Assembly: GCF_042677945.1 (NCBI RefSeq)
Contig: NZ_JBHUDN010000011.1
DNA length: 64,000 nt
Direction: 5' to 3' (one strand)
Source of the DNA: Haloplanus litoreus
GTDB taxonomy: Archaea; Halobacteriota; Halobacteria; Halobacteriales; Haloferacaceae
Positions within the stretch are counted from its first letter, which is position 1. Each line of letters opens with the position of its first letter. The notes below the pieces were generated by a model. That model did no database searches, was not told where the DNA came from, and saw only the letters and a program-made list of their open reading frames with translations. Below are positions 50,323-58,847 of the stretch, piece by piece. Made by a program: the position numbers and the translations under genes.

Positions 50323-51654
50323 ATGACTGTCACCATCGTCGGATCCCAGCTCGGAGACGAGGGCAAGGGCGCCCTCGTCGACCTATGGGGTGGGAACGCC
50401 GACATCGTGGTCCGGTATCAGGGCGGGGACAACGCCGGCCACACCGTCGTCGAGGATGGCGAGGAGTACAAGCTGTCGCTGGTGCCGAGCGGTGCCATCC
50501 GCGACAAGGTCGGCGTCCTCGGCAACGGCTGTGTCGTCAACCCGCGCACGCTGTTCGACGAACTGGACGCGCTCCGGGACCGGGGACTGGAGCCGGACGT
50601 TCGCGTCGCGCGTCGTGCTCACGTCATCATGCCGTACCATCGCGTCCTCGACGGTATCGAGGAGGAAGCAAAGAGCGACGACGACCTGGAAGCGGGTACC
50701 ACGGGTCGCGGTATCGGCCCGACCTACGAGGACAAGGTGGGCCGACGCGGGATTCGCGTCGGCGACCTGCTCGACCCCGACGTCCTCCGCGACCGACTGG
50801 AGTACGTCGTGCCGCACAAGCGCGCCTTGGTCGAGGACGTGTTCGGCCTGGAGGCGGGCGAGGAGTTCGACATCGAGGCGCTCCACGAGGAGTTCGCCGA
50901 GGTCGGTCGTCGCCTCGCCGAGGAGGACATGACGGTGAACGCCGGGGACTTCCTCGGCACGAAACTCGACGCCGGTCAAAACCTGCTGTTCGAGGGTGCC
51001 CAGGGCACTTCCATCGACATCGACCACGGTATCTACCCCTACGTCACGTCCTCGAATCCCACTGCCGGCGGCGCGTCGACCGGGACGGGCGTCGGTCCGA
51101 CGGTCGTCGGCCGCGGCGAAGTGGTCGGCATCGTGAAGGCGTACCTCTCCCGTGTCGGGACGGGTCCGTTGCCGACCGAACTCGACGGCGACGACGAGGG
51201 CCTGGCCGATTACATCCGCGAGAAAGGCGGCGAGTTCGGCACCGTCACCGGTCGGCCCCGGCGCATCGGGTGGCTCGACGTGCCGATGCTCCGGCACGCG
51301 GCCCGCGTGAGCGGGTTCACCGGTATCGCGGTCAACCACCTCGACGTCCTGGCCGGTCTGGACGAGGTGAAAGTCGGCGCGGCCTACGACCTCGACGGCG
51401 AGCGTCTGGAGACGATGCCCGCGACGACCGAGCGCTGGGCCGACTGTGAGCCGATCCTGAAGGAGTTCGATCCGTGGCCGGAGGTCGACTGGACCGCCGC
51501 CGCCGAGGCGGGCTACGACGCCCTCCCCGCCAACGCCCGCACGTATCTGGAGTATCTGAGCGACGAGATTGGTGCCCCCATCTACGCCGTCGGCGTCGGT
51601 CCGGACCGTGCCGAGACCATCGAACTCGCCGATCCCTTCGAGCGCGACGGATAG
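50323..51654 (+). CDS. purA: Adenylosuccinate synthase
   Basis: This 443-residue GTPase makes adenylosuccinate from IMP and aspartate, the first AMP-specific step. It shows the family start TIVGSQLGDEGKGALVDLWG (GDEGKG loop, residues 8-13), QGGDNAGHTVV with the catalytic region, GTTGRGIGPTYEDKVGRRGIRVGDL, EGAQGTSIDIDHGIYPYVTSS, and the GTP site GVGPTVVGRGEVVGIVKAYLSRVGTGP. Length is normal for the family. A TTTAGCG box at 50291-50297 sits 28-30 bases before the ATG, so the mRNA is probably leaderless. Confidence 0.97.
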   Translation: MTVTIVGSQLGDEGKGALVDLWGGNADIVVRYQGGDNAGHTVVEDGEEYKLSLVPSGAIRDKVGVLGNGCVVNPRTLFDELDALRDRGLEPDVRVARRAHVIMPYHRVLDGIEEEAKSDDDLEAGTTGRGIGPTYEDKVGRRGIRVGDLLDPDVLRDRLEYVVPHKRALVEDVFGLEAGEEFDIEALHEEFAEVGRRLAEEDMTVNAGDFLGTKLDAGQNLLFEGAQGTSIDIDHGIYPYVTSSNPTAGGASTGTGVGPTVVGRGEVVGIVKAYLSRVGTGPLPTELDGDDEGLADYIREKGGEFGTVTGRPRRIGWLDVPMLRHAARVSGFTGIAVNHLDVLAGLDEVKVGAAYDLDGERLETMPATTERWADCEPILKEFDPWPEVDWTAAAEAGYDALPANARTYLEYLSDEIGAPIYAVGVGPDRAETIELADPFERDG

Positions 51655-51731
51655 AGACTCCCACGTCCGCCGATTCGGCACCGCTTCGGACCGGGGCAAC
51701 CGTTTTACCGCCTCCTCGCGCACGTACACCC

Positions 51732-51872
51732 ATGGTGACCACGACCGAGCGGGACGGTATGACGTGGTACGAGTGCGAAGTCTGTGGGATGTTGTTCGAC
51801 GACCGGAACGACGCCCAACAGCACGAAGAAAACTGCGACAGCGATAGCGCCGACCCCTCCTACCTGCAGTAG
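51732..51872 (+). CDS. 46-residue zinc-finger protein, DUF7128-like
   Basis: This short protein has a one-finger pattern, CEVCGMLFDDRNDAQQHEENC (residues 15-35), with a Cys pair, a His and a closing Cys. It matches a tiny haloarchaeal family I recall as DUF7128. TTTTAC at 51703-51708 lies about 26 bases before the ATG, supporting it. It ends six bases before the stop of the convergent DUF5796 gene. Confidence 0.75.
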   Translation: MVTTTERDGMTWYECEVCGMLFDDRNDAQQHEENCDSDSADPSYLQ

Positions 51873-51877
51873 GTGTC

Positions 51878-52312
51878 CTACTCGCTCTCCGCGACCAGTT
51901 CGTACGACTCCTCTCCCCAGTCGTCCTCGACGAAGACGAACACTCGCCCGCGCGCTACCGAGAGGTCGGCCTGAATCCGACAGCGCATCCCGTCAGGGGA
52001 CCCGACGGTCACGCCGGGGAAGATTTCCTCCGTCTCGCCGCCGTCGAGGACGATTCGACCGACGCCGGACGACTCTAGGATGTCCTCGTGGGTCTTGCGG
52101 TCGTTGACGTACATCATGACGCCCTCGGTCCCGTCCGGATCGGTGACGAGGACGTGCACCGCCTTGCCCGGACCGGTGGCGAGTGTCTCCCCCGCCTTCT
52201 CGGGCACACCGCGGTAGAACGTCGTTCGCCCGTCGAGATACTCCACTTCGACGCCGCTCTCCCGAAGTGTTACGGGGAGCGTACTCGGCGCCACGTCGGT
52301 ACGGATGGTCAT
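51878..52312 (-). CDS. DUF5796 family protein
   Basis: This 144-residue all-beta protein is of a haloarchaeal family, DUF5796. Recognisable parts are VAPSTLPVTLRESGVEVEYLDGRTTFYRGVP and AVHVLVTDPDGTEGVMMYVNDRKTHEDI. Function is unknown. It is a single gene, divergent from the small membrane protein at 52389. Confidence 0.82.
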   Translation of the reverse strand: MTIRTDVAPSTLPVTLRESGVEVEYLDGRTTFYRGVPEKAGETLATGPGKAVHVLVTDPDGTEGVMMYVNDRKTHEDILESSGVGRIVLDGGETEEIFPGVTVGSPDGMRCRIQADLSVARGRVFVFVEDDWGEESYELVAESE

Positions 52313-52388
52313 ACCCGACCTACCGGACGCCCGGTCAAAAACGTCGCGTCACGCGCCGCACCCGTTCGGCCCCACCGGGGATACCGTT

Positions 52389-52541
52389 ATGTCGTCGGCG
52401 TCGCTCCTTCGGAGCGTGTTCGAACTCGATCACCCCGTCTGGCGAACCGCCGGCGCGACCGGCGTCGCCTACGCCCTCGCGATCAGTGGCCTGTTTCTCG
52501 TACTGTTCGTCGGTCCGTACCTGCTCTTCAGACTCGCGTAA
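52389..52541 (+). CDS. 50-residue single-span membrane protein
   Basis: This protein has an N-terminal polar part (FELDHPVWRTAG) and a long hydrophobic helix (VAYALAISGLFLVLFVGPYL) near its C-terminus. I recognise it only as a haloarchaeal small membrane protein. It converges on pan, whose stop is 18 bases away. Confidence 0.6.
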   Translation: MSSASLLRSVFELDHPVWRTAGATGVAYALAISGLFLVLFVGPYLLFRLA

Positions 52542-52559
52542 AAGGACTTGCCGCGTCGG

Positions 52560-53774
52560 TCAGGCGAACGCTCGCGAGACGCTGTCGTCGGTCGTCTCGG
52601 CGCTGATCTTCTCCCACGCGGACACGAAGTCGTCCATGTAGATTTCGGTCCGGTCGTCGCGGATGGCGAACATCCCGGCTTCGGTGCAGACGGCCTTGAT
52701 GTCGGCGCCGGAGGCGTCGCTGGCCATCTCGGCCAGTGCCTCGAAGTCCACGTCGTCGGCGACGTTCATGTCGCGGGTGTGGATCTTGAAGATGATCTCG
52801 CGGCCCGCGTCGTCGGGTTTCGGCACCTCGATGAGGCGGTCGAACCGGCCGGGACGGAGGATCGCGGGATCGAGCATGTCGAAGCGGTTGGTCGCCGCGA
52901 TGATGCGGATGTCTCCGCGCTCCTCGAAGCCGTCCATCTCGGAGAGCAGTTGCATCATCGTCCGCTGGACCTCGGCGTCGCCGGAGGTCTTCGAATCCGT
53001 CCGCTTCGAGGCGATGGCGTCGATCTCGTCGATGAACAGGACGGCGGGTTCGTTCTCGCGAGCAACCTCGAAGAGGTCGCGGACGAGTTTCGCCCCTTCG
53101 CCGATGAACTTGTGAACGAGTTCCGACCCGGCCATCTTGATGAAGGTGGCGTCGGTCTGGTTGGCGACGGCTTTCGCGAGCATCGTCTTCCCCGTCCCCG
53201 GTGGGCCGTGGAGGAGGACGCCCGACGGCGGTTCGATCCCAACCTGTTCGAACATCTCGGGGCGGTCGAGCGGCATCTCGACCGTCTCGCGGACCTCCTG
53301 CATCTGCGCTTCGAGGCCACCGATATCCTCGTATCTCACGTCCGGGCTGTGATCGACTTGCATCACGCGGGCCCGCACGTCCGTCTCCTTGTCGAGACGC
53401 TTGACGACCGAGAGTGAGTTGTTCACCGCGACCCGCGAGTCGGGTTCGAGTTCCGACCGCATCTCCTCGGTGACCTCGGTAAGGGCCTCCTGGTTGTTGC
53501 CGTGCTGTTTGATGATGACGCCCTCGTCGGTGAGTTCCTGTACCGTCGCGACGAACAGCGGCGACTGTTTGAGTTTCTTGTTTTCGTGGGTCAGTCGCTC
53601 CAGCTTCTGCTGGTACTTGTTGTTCTCCGCGTTCGCATCCAGCAGCTTGTCGCGCATCTCCTCGTTTTGCCCCTCCAGCACGTCGAGCCGTTCGCGGAGG
53701 GCCTCGATTTTGTCCTGCTGCGACGCCGCCTCCTCGTCGTACGGGAGGTCGACATCGTCCACAGTATCGGTCAT
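52560..53774 (-). CDS. pan: Proteasome-activating nucleotidase (PAN)
   Basis: This 404-residue AAA ATPase unfolds proteins for the 20S proteasome. Coiled-coil residues 20-70 (KIEALRERLDVLEGQNEEMRD...) and an OB ring (75-125) precede the AAA module: Walker A GPPGTGKTMLAKAV (about 190-203), Walker B VLFIDEIDAI, sensor AATNRFDMLDPAILRPGRFDR. The last residues are AFA, so the HbYX gate-opening motif has Phe in place of Tyr. The promoter lies in the AT-rich divergent region at 53800-53900. Haloarchaea usually carry two PAN genes; by neighbourhood this is the one near mre11-rad50 (panA in Haloferax, from memory). Confidence 0.95.
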   Translation of the reverse strand: MTDTVDDVDLPYDEEAASQQDKIEALRERLDVLEGQNEEMRDKLLDANAENNKYQQKLERLTHENKKLKQSPLFVATVQELTDEGVIIKQHGNNQEALTEVTEEMRSELEPDSRVAVNNSLSVVKRLDKETDVRARVMQVDHSPDVRYEDIGGLEAQMQEVRETVEMPLDRPEMFEQVGIEPPSGVLLHGPPGTGKTMLAKAVANQTDATFIKMAGSELVHKFIGEGAKLVRDLFEVARENEPAVLFIDEIDAIASKRTDSKTSGDAEVQRTMMQLLSEMDGFEERGDIRIIAATNRFDMLDPAILRPGRFDRLIEVPKPDDAGREIIFKIHTRDMNVADDVDFEALAEMASDASGADIKAVCTEAGMFAIRDDRTEIYMDDFVSAWEKISAETTDDSVSRAFA

Positions 53775-53850
53775 TGCCCGCTTTAAGGCGCAGACTCATA
53801 AGAGACTTCGGGTGGGTGCGTTCTTCGCCGTGAGTCGCGTTCGCACGCGC

Positions 53851-53900
53851 ACAAAATAATTACTCTAGCGAATCAACTACGATAGCAAATATTATTATCC
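53851..53900. promoter_or_regulatory. AT-rich divergent promoter region between pan and the HTH gene
   Basis: A 50-base island of AT-rich sequence stands in GC-rich DNA. It contains TATA candidates for both directions (aaaataatta and aaatattattatcc) and a near-identical direct repeat TAGCGAAT (53866-53873) and TAGCAAAT (53883-53890), spaced 17 bases. The second TATA is about 30 bases before the HTH start at 53924. The repeats could bind a regulator, perhaps the HTH protein itself. Confidence 0.45.
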
Positions 53901-53923
53901 TGTATGCGCGAGTGTGGGCCAAG

Positions 53924-54184
53924 ATGAGTACGACCGAGGCAGTCCCTCGCGACGCGGACACGGATCGCTGGGCCGACGTGCGTGACCTCCCGCCGAGCGC
54001 GAAACTCGTCGCGAAGGTGCTCGACTACCACGAGACGCTAAGCCAGGGCCAGCTGGCCGAGGAGACGCTCCTGCCGCCGCGGACGGTGCGTTACGCCCTG
54101 ACGCGACTGGAGGACGCCGGCGTCGTCGAGTCGCGGTTCTCCTTCTCGGACGCGCGCAAACGACTCTACTCGCTGAAGGTTTAA
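53924..54184 (+). CDS. Winged-helix (MarR/HTH) regulator heading the mre11-rad50 operon
   Basis: This 86-residue protein is almost only a winged helix: LPPSAKLVAKVLDYHETLSQ, then recognition region EETLLPPRTVRYALTRLEDAGVVESRFSF and the wing ARKRLYSLKV. It starts 27 bases before the next gene and so heads the set that includes mre11 and rad50. Self-regulation from the AT-rich upstream region is possible. A TTTAAAAC promoter for the next gene overlaps its stop codon. Confidence 0.8.
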   Translation: MSTTEAVPRDADTDRWADVRDLPPSAKLVAKVLDYHETLSQGQLAEETLLPPRTVRYALTRLEDAGVVESRFSFSDARKRLYSLKV

Positions 54185-54210
54185 AACCGGGGAGGCGACC
54201 ACACCCCGAC

Positions 54211-54522
54211 GTGACCGACGAAGTACGCGAGGCACTCCGCCGTCTGGCGACGGAAACGACGCTCGACCCGGCCGACACCGTCGACGAAGCCGTCTCGGCG
54301 CTCGACGACGTGTGCGCCCTCGCGGCGTTCGTGGAGGACGGCGGCCCCGACAGGCTGGACCGGGCCATCGACCGGGCGGCCCGCGCCGGCGACACCGCGA
54401 CTGCCCGGCGGGGACGACGCGCGCTCGGCACCATCGAGCGGTGCCGGGACGTAGCGGCGGATCACTTTCACTCCGGTCGCGGAACGGTTTTGAGTGCTGG
54501 CGATCAACCTCCGACCCGATGA
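54211..54522 (+). CDS. Conserved small protein upstream of mre11
   Basis: This 103-residue protein, starting with GTG, is helical with no known domain (DEVREALRRLATETTLDPAD..., LDDVCALAAFVEDGGPDRLD...). Its stop overlaps the mre11 ATG (ATGA), so it is translated with mre11. The leaderless spacing from the TTTAAAAC box at 54180-54187 supports the GTG. I recall it as present in other haloarchaea before mre11; partner or regulator of the nuclease is inference. Confidence 0.7.
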   Translation: MTDEVREALRRLATETTLDPADTVDEAVSALDDVCALAAFVEDGGPDRLDRAIDRAARAGDTATARRGRRALGTIERCRDVAADHFHSGRGTVLSAGDQPPTR

Positions 54523-55805
54523 CACGGGTGATTCACACCGGCGACACCCACGTCGGCTACCGCCAGTATCACTCGCCGGAGCGCCGGCAGGACTTCCTCG
54601 ACGCGTTCGAGGCGGTGGTCGACGACGCGGTGGCCGCCGATGTCGACGCCGTCGTCCACGCGGGCGACCTCTTTCACGACCGCCGTCCCGACCTCCCCGA
54701 CCTCCTCGGCGTGCTCTCCGCGCTCCGCCGCCTCGCGGCCGCCGACGTGCCCTTCCTCGCCGTCGTCGGGAACCACGAGGCGACCCGCGGGAGCCAGTGG
54801 CTCGACCTCTTTTCGGATCTCGGCCTGGCGACCCGCCTCGACGACGAACCGACCGTCGTCGGCGACACGGCCTTCTACGGACTCGATCATGTGCCTCGAT
54901 CCCGGCGCGACGAACTCGACTACGACTTCGTCCCACACGACGCCGACGCCGCGGTGCTGGTGGCTCACGGCCTGTTCACGCCCTTCCCCCACGCCGACTG
55001 GGACACGGAGACGGTGCTGTCGGCCTCGAACGTCGACTTCGACGCGATGTTGCTGGGCGACAACCACGTCCCCGACCGGGCGCAGGTCGACGGAACGTGG
55101 GTGACGTACTGTGGATCGACCGAGCGCGCCAGCGCCGACGAACGCGACGCGCGCGGCTACAACCTCGTCGAGTTCGGCGCGGACGCGGGCGGCGGCGCGA
55201 CGGTCGACATCCGCCGTCGCTCGCTCGACACCCGCCCGTTCGCCTTCGTCGACGTGGAACTCGCTCCGGACGAGGGCGTCGACCGGGTGCGCGAACAGGT
55301 GCGCCAACACGACCTGGCCGACGCGGTGGCCGTGGTGTCCATCACCGGAGACGGCGACCCCGTCACCCCGGCGGCGGTTGAGGACGCCGCCGTCGAGGAG
55401 GGTGCCCTCCTCGCACGGGTCACCGACCACCGGGCAGTCGGTGGCGACGCGACGGAGACGGACGTGGACGTGGAGTTCGGTGATCCGGACGCCGCCGTCC
55501 GCGAACGCGTCCGGGAGATGGAGCTCTCCGCGACCGGCCGACGCCTCGACGAGACGGTTCGCGACGAGACACTGCCGGATTCGAACGTCCGCGACCGGGT
55601 CGCCAGCCTCGTCGCCGACGCGACGGCCGACACCGAGGACGCCGACGCGACGGCCGACACCGAGGACGCCGACGCGACGGCCGACACCGAGGACGCCGAC
55701 GCGACGGCCGACACCGAGGACGCCGACGCGACGGCCGACACCGGAGGTCCCGAGAACGGGGACGGGGAGGCCGACGATCAGGTCTCCATGGGGGACTTCC
55801 TGTGA
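54519..55805 (+). CDS. mre11: DNA double-strand break repair nuclease Mre11
   Basis: This 428-residue phosphoesterase processes DNA ends with Rad50. Motifs are IHTGDTHVGYRQYH (residues 5-18), VVHAGDLFHDRRP, VVGNHEATRGS (catalytic His), VLVAHGLFTPF and LLGDNHVPDR. The capping region ends near 330. The C-terminus is a 42-residue acidic linker made of a perfect nine-residue repeat (ATADTEDAD), then SMGDFL, which is the short Rad50-binding end. Its start overlaps the upstream stop and its stop overlaps the rad50 GTG (GTGA). Confidence 0.95.
   Translation: MTRVIHTGDTHVGYRQYHSPERRQDFLDAFEAVVDDAVAADVDAVVHAGDLFHDRRPDLPDLLGVLSALRRLAAADVPFLAVVGNHEATRGSQWLDLFSDLGLATRLDDEPTVVGDTAFYGLDHVPRSRRDELDYDFVPHDADAAVLVAHGLFTPFPHADWDTETVLSASNVDFDAMLLGDNHVPDRAQVDGTWVTYCGSTERASADERDARGYNLVEFGADAGGGATVDIRRRSLDTRPFAFVDVELAPDEGVDRVREQVRQHDLADAVAVVSITGDGDPVTPAAVEDAAVEEGALLARVTDHRAVGGDATETDVDVEFGDPDAAVRERVREMELSATGRRLDETVRDETLPDSNVRDRVASLVADATADTEDADATADTEDADATADTEDADATADTEDADATADTGGPENGDGEADDQVSMGDFL
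55618..55743 (+). repeat. 27-bp tandem repeats in mre11
   Basis: The unit gacgcgacggccgacaccg aggacgcc occurs four times perfectly plus a partial fifth copy. It encodes acidic nine-residue repeats in the linker before the C-terminal Rad50-contact end. In-frame copy-number change is expected. Confidence 0.95.
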
Positions 55806-58480
55806 GGTTCGATCGGATTCGCCTGCGGAACTTCCGGCCCTACGCCGACGCCGATCTGGCTCTGCGCGACGGCGTGACGGTGATTCACGGATTGAACGGG
55901 AGCGGAAAGTCGTCGCTGCTGGAGGCGTGTTTCTTCGCCCTGTACGGGTCGACGGCGCTCGACGGCACACTCGACGAGGTGGTGACCAACGGCGCCGATG
56001 AGGCCGAAATCGACCTGTGGTTCACCCACGACGGGGCGGCCTACCACGTCCACCGTCGGCTCCGGCAGTCAGGCGACCGAACCTCGACGACGGAGTGTAC
56101 CCTCGACGGCCCCGACGTGACCGTCGAGGGTGCCCGGGACGTGCGCGGATTCGTCGCCGACCTGCTCCGCATGGACGCCGAGGCGTTCGTCAACTGCGCC
56201 TACGTCCGTCAGGGGGAAGTGAATCAGTTGATCAACGCGTCGCCCGACCAGCGACAGGACGTGATCGACGACCTCCTGCAACTGGGTCGGCTGGAGGAGT
56301 ACCGCGAGCGCGCCGCGGCCGCCCGTCTCGGCGTCGAGGACGTGCGCTCGGAGAAGCGGGGCGAACTCAACAAGGTCGAATCACAGATCGAGACCAAGGA
56401 GGGGCGAAACCTCTACGCCCGTCTCGACGACTTGGAGAGCGACCTCGCCGACGTGAACGCACGGATCGACAACTACGAACAACAGCGCGAGAAGGCCGAG
56501 CGGACGAAAAGCGAAGCGGAGGCGATTCTCGACGAACACGAGGAGAAGCGCTCGAAACTCGACGCGGTCGAGACCGATATCGCGGATCTGAAGTCGTCGA
56601 TCCGTGAGGCCGAGACCGAACGCGAGGAGATCCGGGAGCGGATCCAGGACGCGCGCGAACGGATGGCGGACCTCGAAGGCGAGATCGACGGCCGCCTCGA
56701 CGCGGCGGGTCTCGACGAGGCGACGGCGGCGACCGTCGAGGAGCGCCGCGCGGAGTTGACCGACCGCGAGGAGACGGTTCGTGAGGCCCGCACCGAGGCA
56801 AAGGCCTCCGTGACTGGGCTGCGGAACCAGGCGGAGAACCTCGCCGAGAAGGCGGCGGACCTGACCGACCGGGTCGAGACGGCCGAGGAGCGGGCCGCCG
56901 AGTTGCGCGAGGCGGCGACGGCAGCCGAGGAAGCGGCTGCGGACCACGAGGCGCGCGTCGAGGAACTGGACGCGGAGGCGTCGACCCTGTCGGCACGGTT
57001 CGACGACGCCCCGGTCGACCGGGGCGAGGCAGCCGACCGGCTGGAGGACCTTCGCGAGCGTCGCGGCGAGGCGCGCGAGCGGGTCGCCGAACTCGACGCC
57101 AAACACACCTCGGCGGCGGAGCGGGTCGCCGAGGCGGAGGAGCTGCTGGCGGCCGGGAAATGTCCGGAGTGTGGACAGCCCGTCGAGGACTCCCCGCACG
57201 CCGATCGGATCGAGGAGGATCGCGAACGGGTCGCGGAACTGGCAGCCGAACTGGAGGCGGCCCGCGACCGGGCTACGGACCTCGACGACCGGATCGAGAC
57301 GCTCGCGGAGCTGGTCGAGGCGGAGACTCGGCTGGCCGAACTCGAGGACGAACGTGCGCGACTCGAAGACCGCGCGGCGGAGAAACGCGAAGCGGCGACC
57401 GAACGCCGCGAGGAAGCCGTCGAGCGCGAATCGGAGGCGACCGACCTCCGCGAGCAGGCCTCGGAGACGCGGGACGTCGCGACGACGAAACGCGAGGAGG
57501 CCGCCGACGCGGAGCGGCGAGTCGAGGAACTAACCGCCGAACTGGAAACCGTCGCCGAGACGCGCGAGTGCGTCGACGCCGTCGAGGAACGACTCGACCG
57601 GATCGCGGACCTCGAAGACGACATCGATCGGCTGCGTGGAGAGGTGTCTCGTATCGAGGAGACGAACGACGAGCGGCGGGAACGGCTGGCCGAGAAGCGG
57701 GACCGCCGCGACGAGTTGCGGGAGGCGGTCGACGAGGACGCCATCGAGGCGGCCCGGCAGAACAAGCGAAACGCCGAGGAGTATCTGGCGGATGTCGCGG
57801 CGGAACTCGATCGGCTGGCGGAGAAGCGAGACGACCTGCAGGCGAAACTCGGCGGCATCCGGAACGAAATCGAGGCGCTCGAAGCCCTCCGGGCGGAGCG
57901 CGACGCTCTCGCCGACCGCGTCGCGACCCTCGACGACCTCCACGCGGAGACCGAGCGCCTCGAAGCCATGTACGGCGACCTGCGGGCGGAACTCCGCCAG
58001 CGGAACGTCGAGACGCTCGAACGACTCCTGAACGAGACGTTCGATCTGGTCTACGGCAACGACGCCTACGCCCACCTGCGACTCGACGGCGAGTACGAAC
58101 TTTCCGTCGTCCAGAAGGACGGGAGTGAACTCGACCCCACGCAGCTCTCCGGCGGTGAGCGGGCGCTGTTCAACCTCAGCCTGCGGTGTGCCATCTACCG
58201 GCTCTTGGCGGAGGGCATCGACGGCGCGGCGCCGATGCCGCCGCTCATTCTCGACGAACCGACCGTTTTCCTCGACGCCGGCCACGTCTCTCGGCTGGTG
58301 GATCTCGTCGAGGAGATGCGCGACATGGGGGTGGCACAGATCGTGATCGTCAGCCACGACGAGGAACTCGTGGGTGCGGCCGACGACCTCGTTCGTGTCG
58401 AGAAGGACCCCCGAACCAACCGATCGACGGTCTCCCGGTCGCGGCCGGCGGAGGTCGCGGTCGGCGGTTCCGACGACTAA
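55802..58480 (+). CDS. rad50: DNA double-strand break repair ATPase Rad50
   Basis: This 892-residue SMC-like ATPase tethers and processes DNA ends with Mre11. Walker A is GLNGSGKSSLLEACF (residue 32 on) and the Q-loop is YVRQGEVNQLI. Two long coiled coils meet at the zinc hook, CPEC in AAGKCPECGQPVED (about residue 455). The C-terminal lobe has signature QLSGGERALFNLSLRCA and Walker B LILDEPTVFLDAGH. GTG start overlapping the mre11 stop shows coupling. An oligo-T run soon after the stop is a likely terminator. Confidence 0.96.
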   Translation: MRFDRIRLRNFRPYADADLALRDGVTVIHGLNGSGKSSLLEACFFALYGSTALDGTLDEVVTNGADEAEIDLWFTHDGAAYHVHRRLRQSGDRTSTTECTLDGPDVTVEGARDVRGFVADLLRMDAEAFVNCAYVRQGEVNQLINASPDQRQDVIDDLLQLGRLEEYRERAAAARLGVEDVRSEKRGELNKVESQIETKEGRNLYARLDDLESDLADVNARIDNYEQQREKAERTKSEAEAILDEHEEKRSKLDAVETDIADLKSSIREAETEREEIRERIQDARERMADLEGEIDGRLDAAGLDEATAATVEERRAELTDREETVREARTEAKASVTGLRNQAENLAEKAADLTDRVETAEERAAELREAATAAEEAAADHEARVEELDAEASTLSARFDDAPVDRGEAADRLEDLRERRGEARERVAELDAKHTSAAERVAEAEELLAAGKCPECGQPVEDSPHADRIEEDRERVAELAAELEAARDRATDLDDRIETLAELVEAETRLAELEDERARLEDRAAEKREAATERREEAVERESEATDLREQASETRDVATTKREEAADAERRVEELTAELETVAETRECVDAVEERLDRIADLEDDIDRLRGEVSRIEETNDERRERLAEKRDRRDELREAVDEDAIEAARQNKRNAEEYLADVAAELDRLAEKRDDLQAKLGGIRNEIEALEALRAERDALADRVATLDDLHAETERLEAMYGDLRAELRQRNVETLERLLNETFDLVYGNDAYAHLRLDGEYELSVVQKDGSELDPTQLSGGERALFNLSLRCAIYRLLAEGIDGAAPMPPLILDEPTVFLDAGHVSRLVDLVEEMRDMGVAQIVIVSHDEELVGAADDLVRVEKDPRTNRSTVSRSRPAEVAVGGSDD

Positions 58481-58524
58481 CACGAACGGGACCACACCAC
58501 CCGTCGGGTTGGATCTAAACTCGA

Positions 58525-58530
58525 TTTTTT
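58525..58530 (+). terminator. Oligo-T terminator candidate after rad50
   Basis: Six T in a row follow the rad50 stop by 44 bases in otherwise GC-rich DNA. Archaeal RNA polymerase stops at such runs without needing a hairpin. Confidence 0.45.
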
Positions 58531-58774
58531 ATCCGAGGAGTAGACGCAGGAACTCACCGCTCACGGTCCGTCTCCGATTCTGGACCGCAATCTCGGTCAG
58601 GGGCCTCGTTTCGGGCTGTACTGGCGGTGAGACGGGACAGTCGGTAACCTGTCCGTCGGCGGTCGCCGTCATCGAGAACACGACGGTCCGTGAGTGGCGC
58701 TTCGGTTAACGTACGCCACCCGACAGCAGCGTGATCCGTGACTTCGACGAGGGGAACGGCCCCGAGTATCACTG

Positions 58775-58810
58775 CACCGTCCACGGACCGGCGCGAGTGC
58801 GTGGACGGTG
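58775..58810 (-). terminator. 11-bp perfect hairpin in the convergent intergenic space
   Basis: caccgtccacg (58775-58785) pairs perfectly with cgtggacggtg (58800-58810) around a 14-base loop. It lies 38 bases beyond the stop of the minus-strand gene, a position fitting a 3' end structure. A protein binding site is also possible. Confidence 0.4.
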
Positions 58811-58847
58811 TTCCTCGGAAGTGGAGTAGGGTGGGGTGGCGGTGCTA

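Larger units (their letters stand above)
58481..58847. other. Intergenic region between rad50 and the DUF7346-like gene
   Basis: This 367-base stretch has no convincing gene. An open frame on the minus strand (58554-58784) shows no codon bias, domain or promoter. The stretch holds an oligo-T terminator candidate near its left end, a TTAA at about 58706, and a hairpin near its right end. It separates two convergent genes. Confidence 0.7.

Noticed and set aside
58554..58784. 76-codon minus-strand frame after rad50
   Set aside because: No promoter at leaderless spacing, no domain, and composition unlike neighbouring genes; treated as intergenic.
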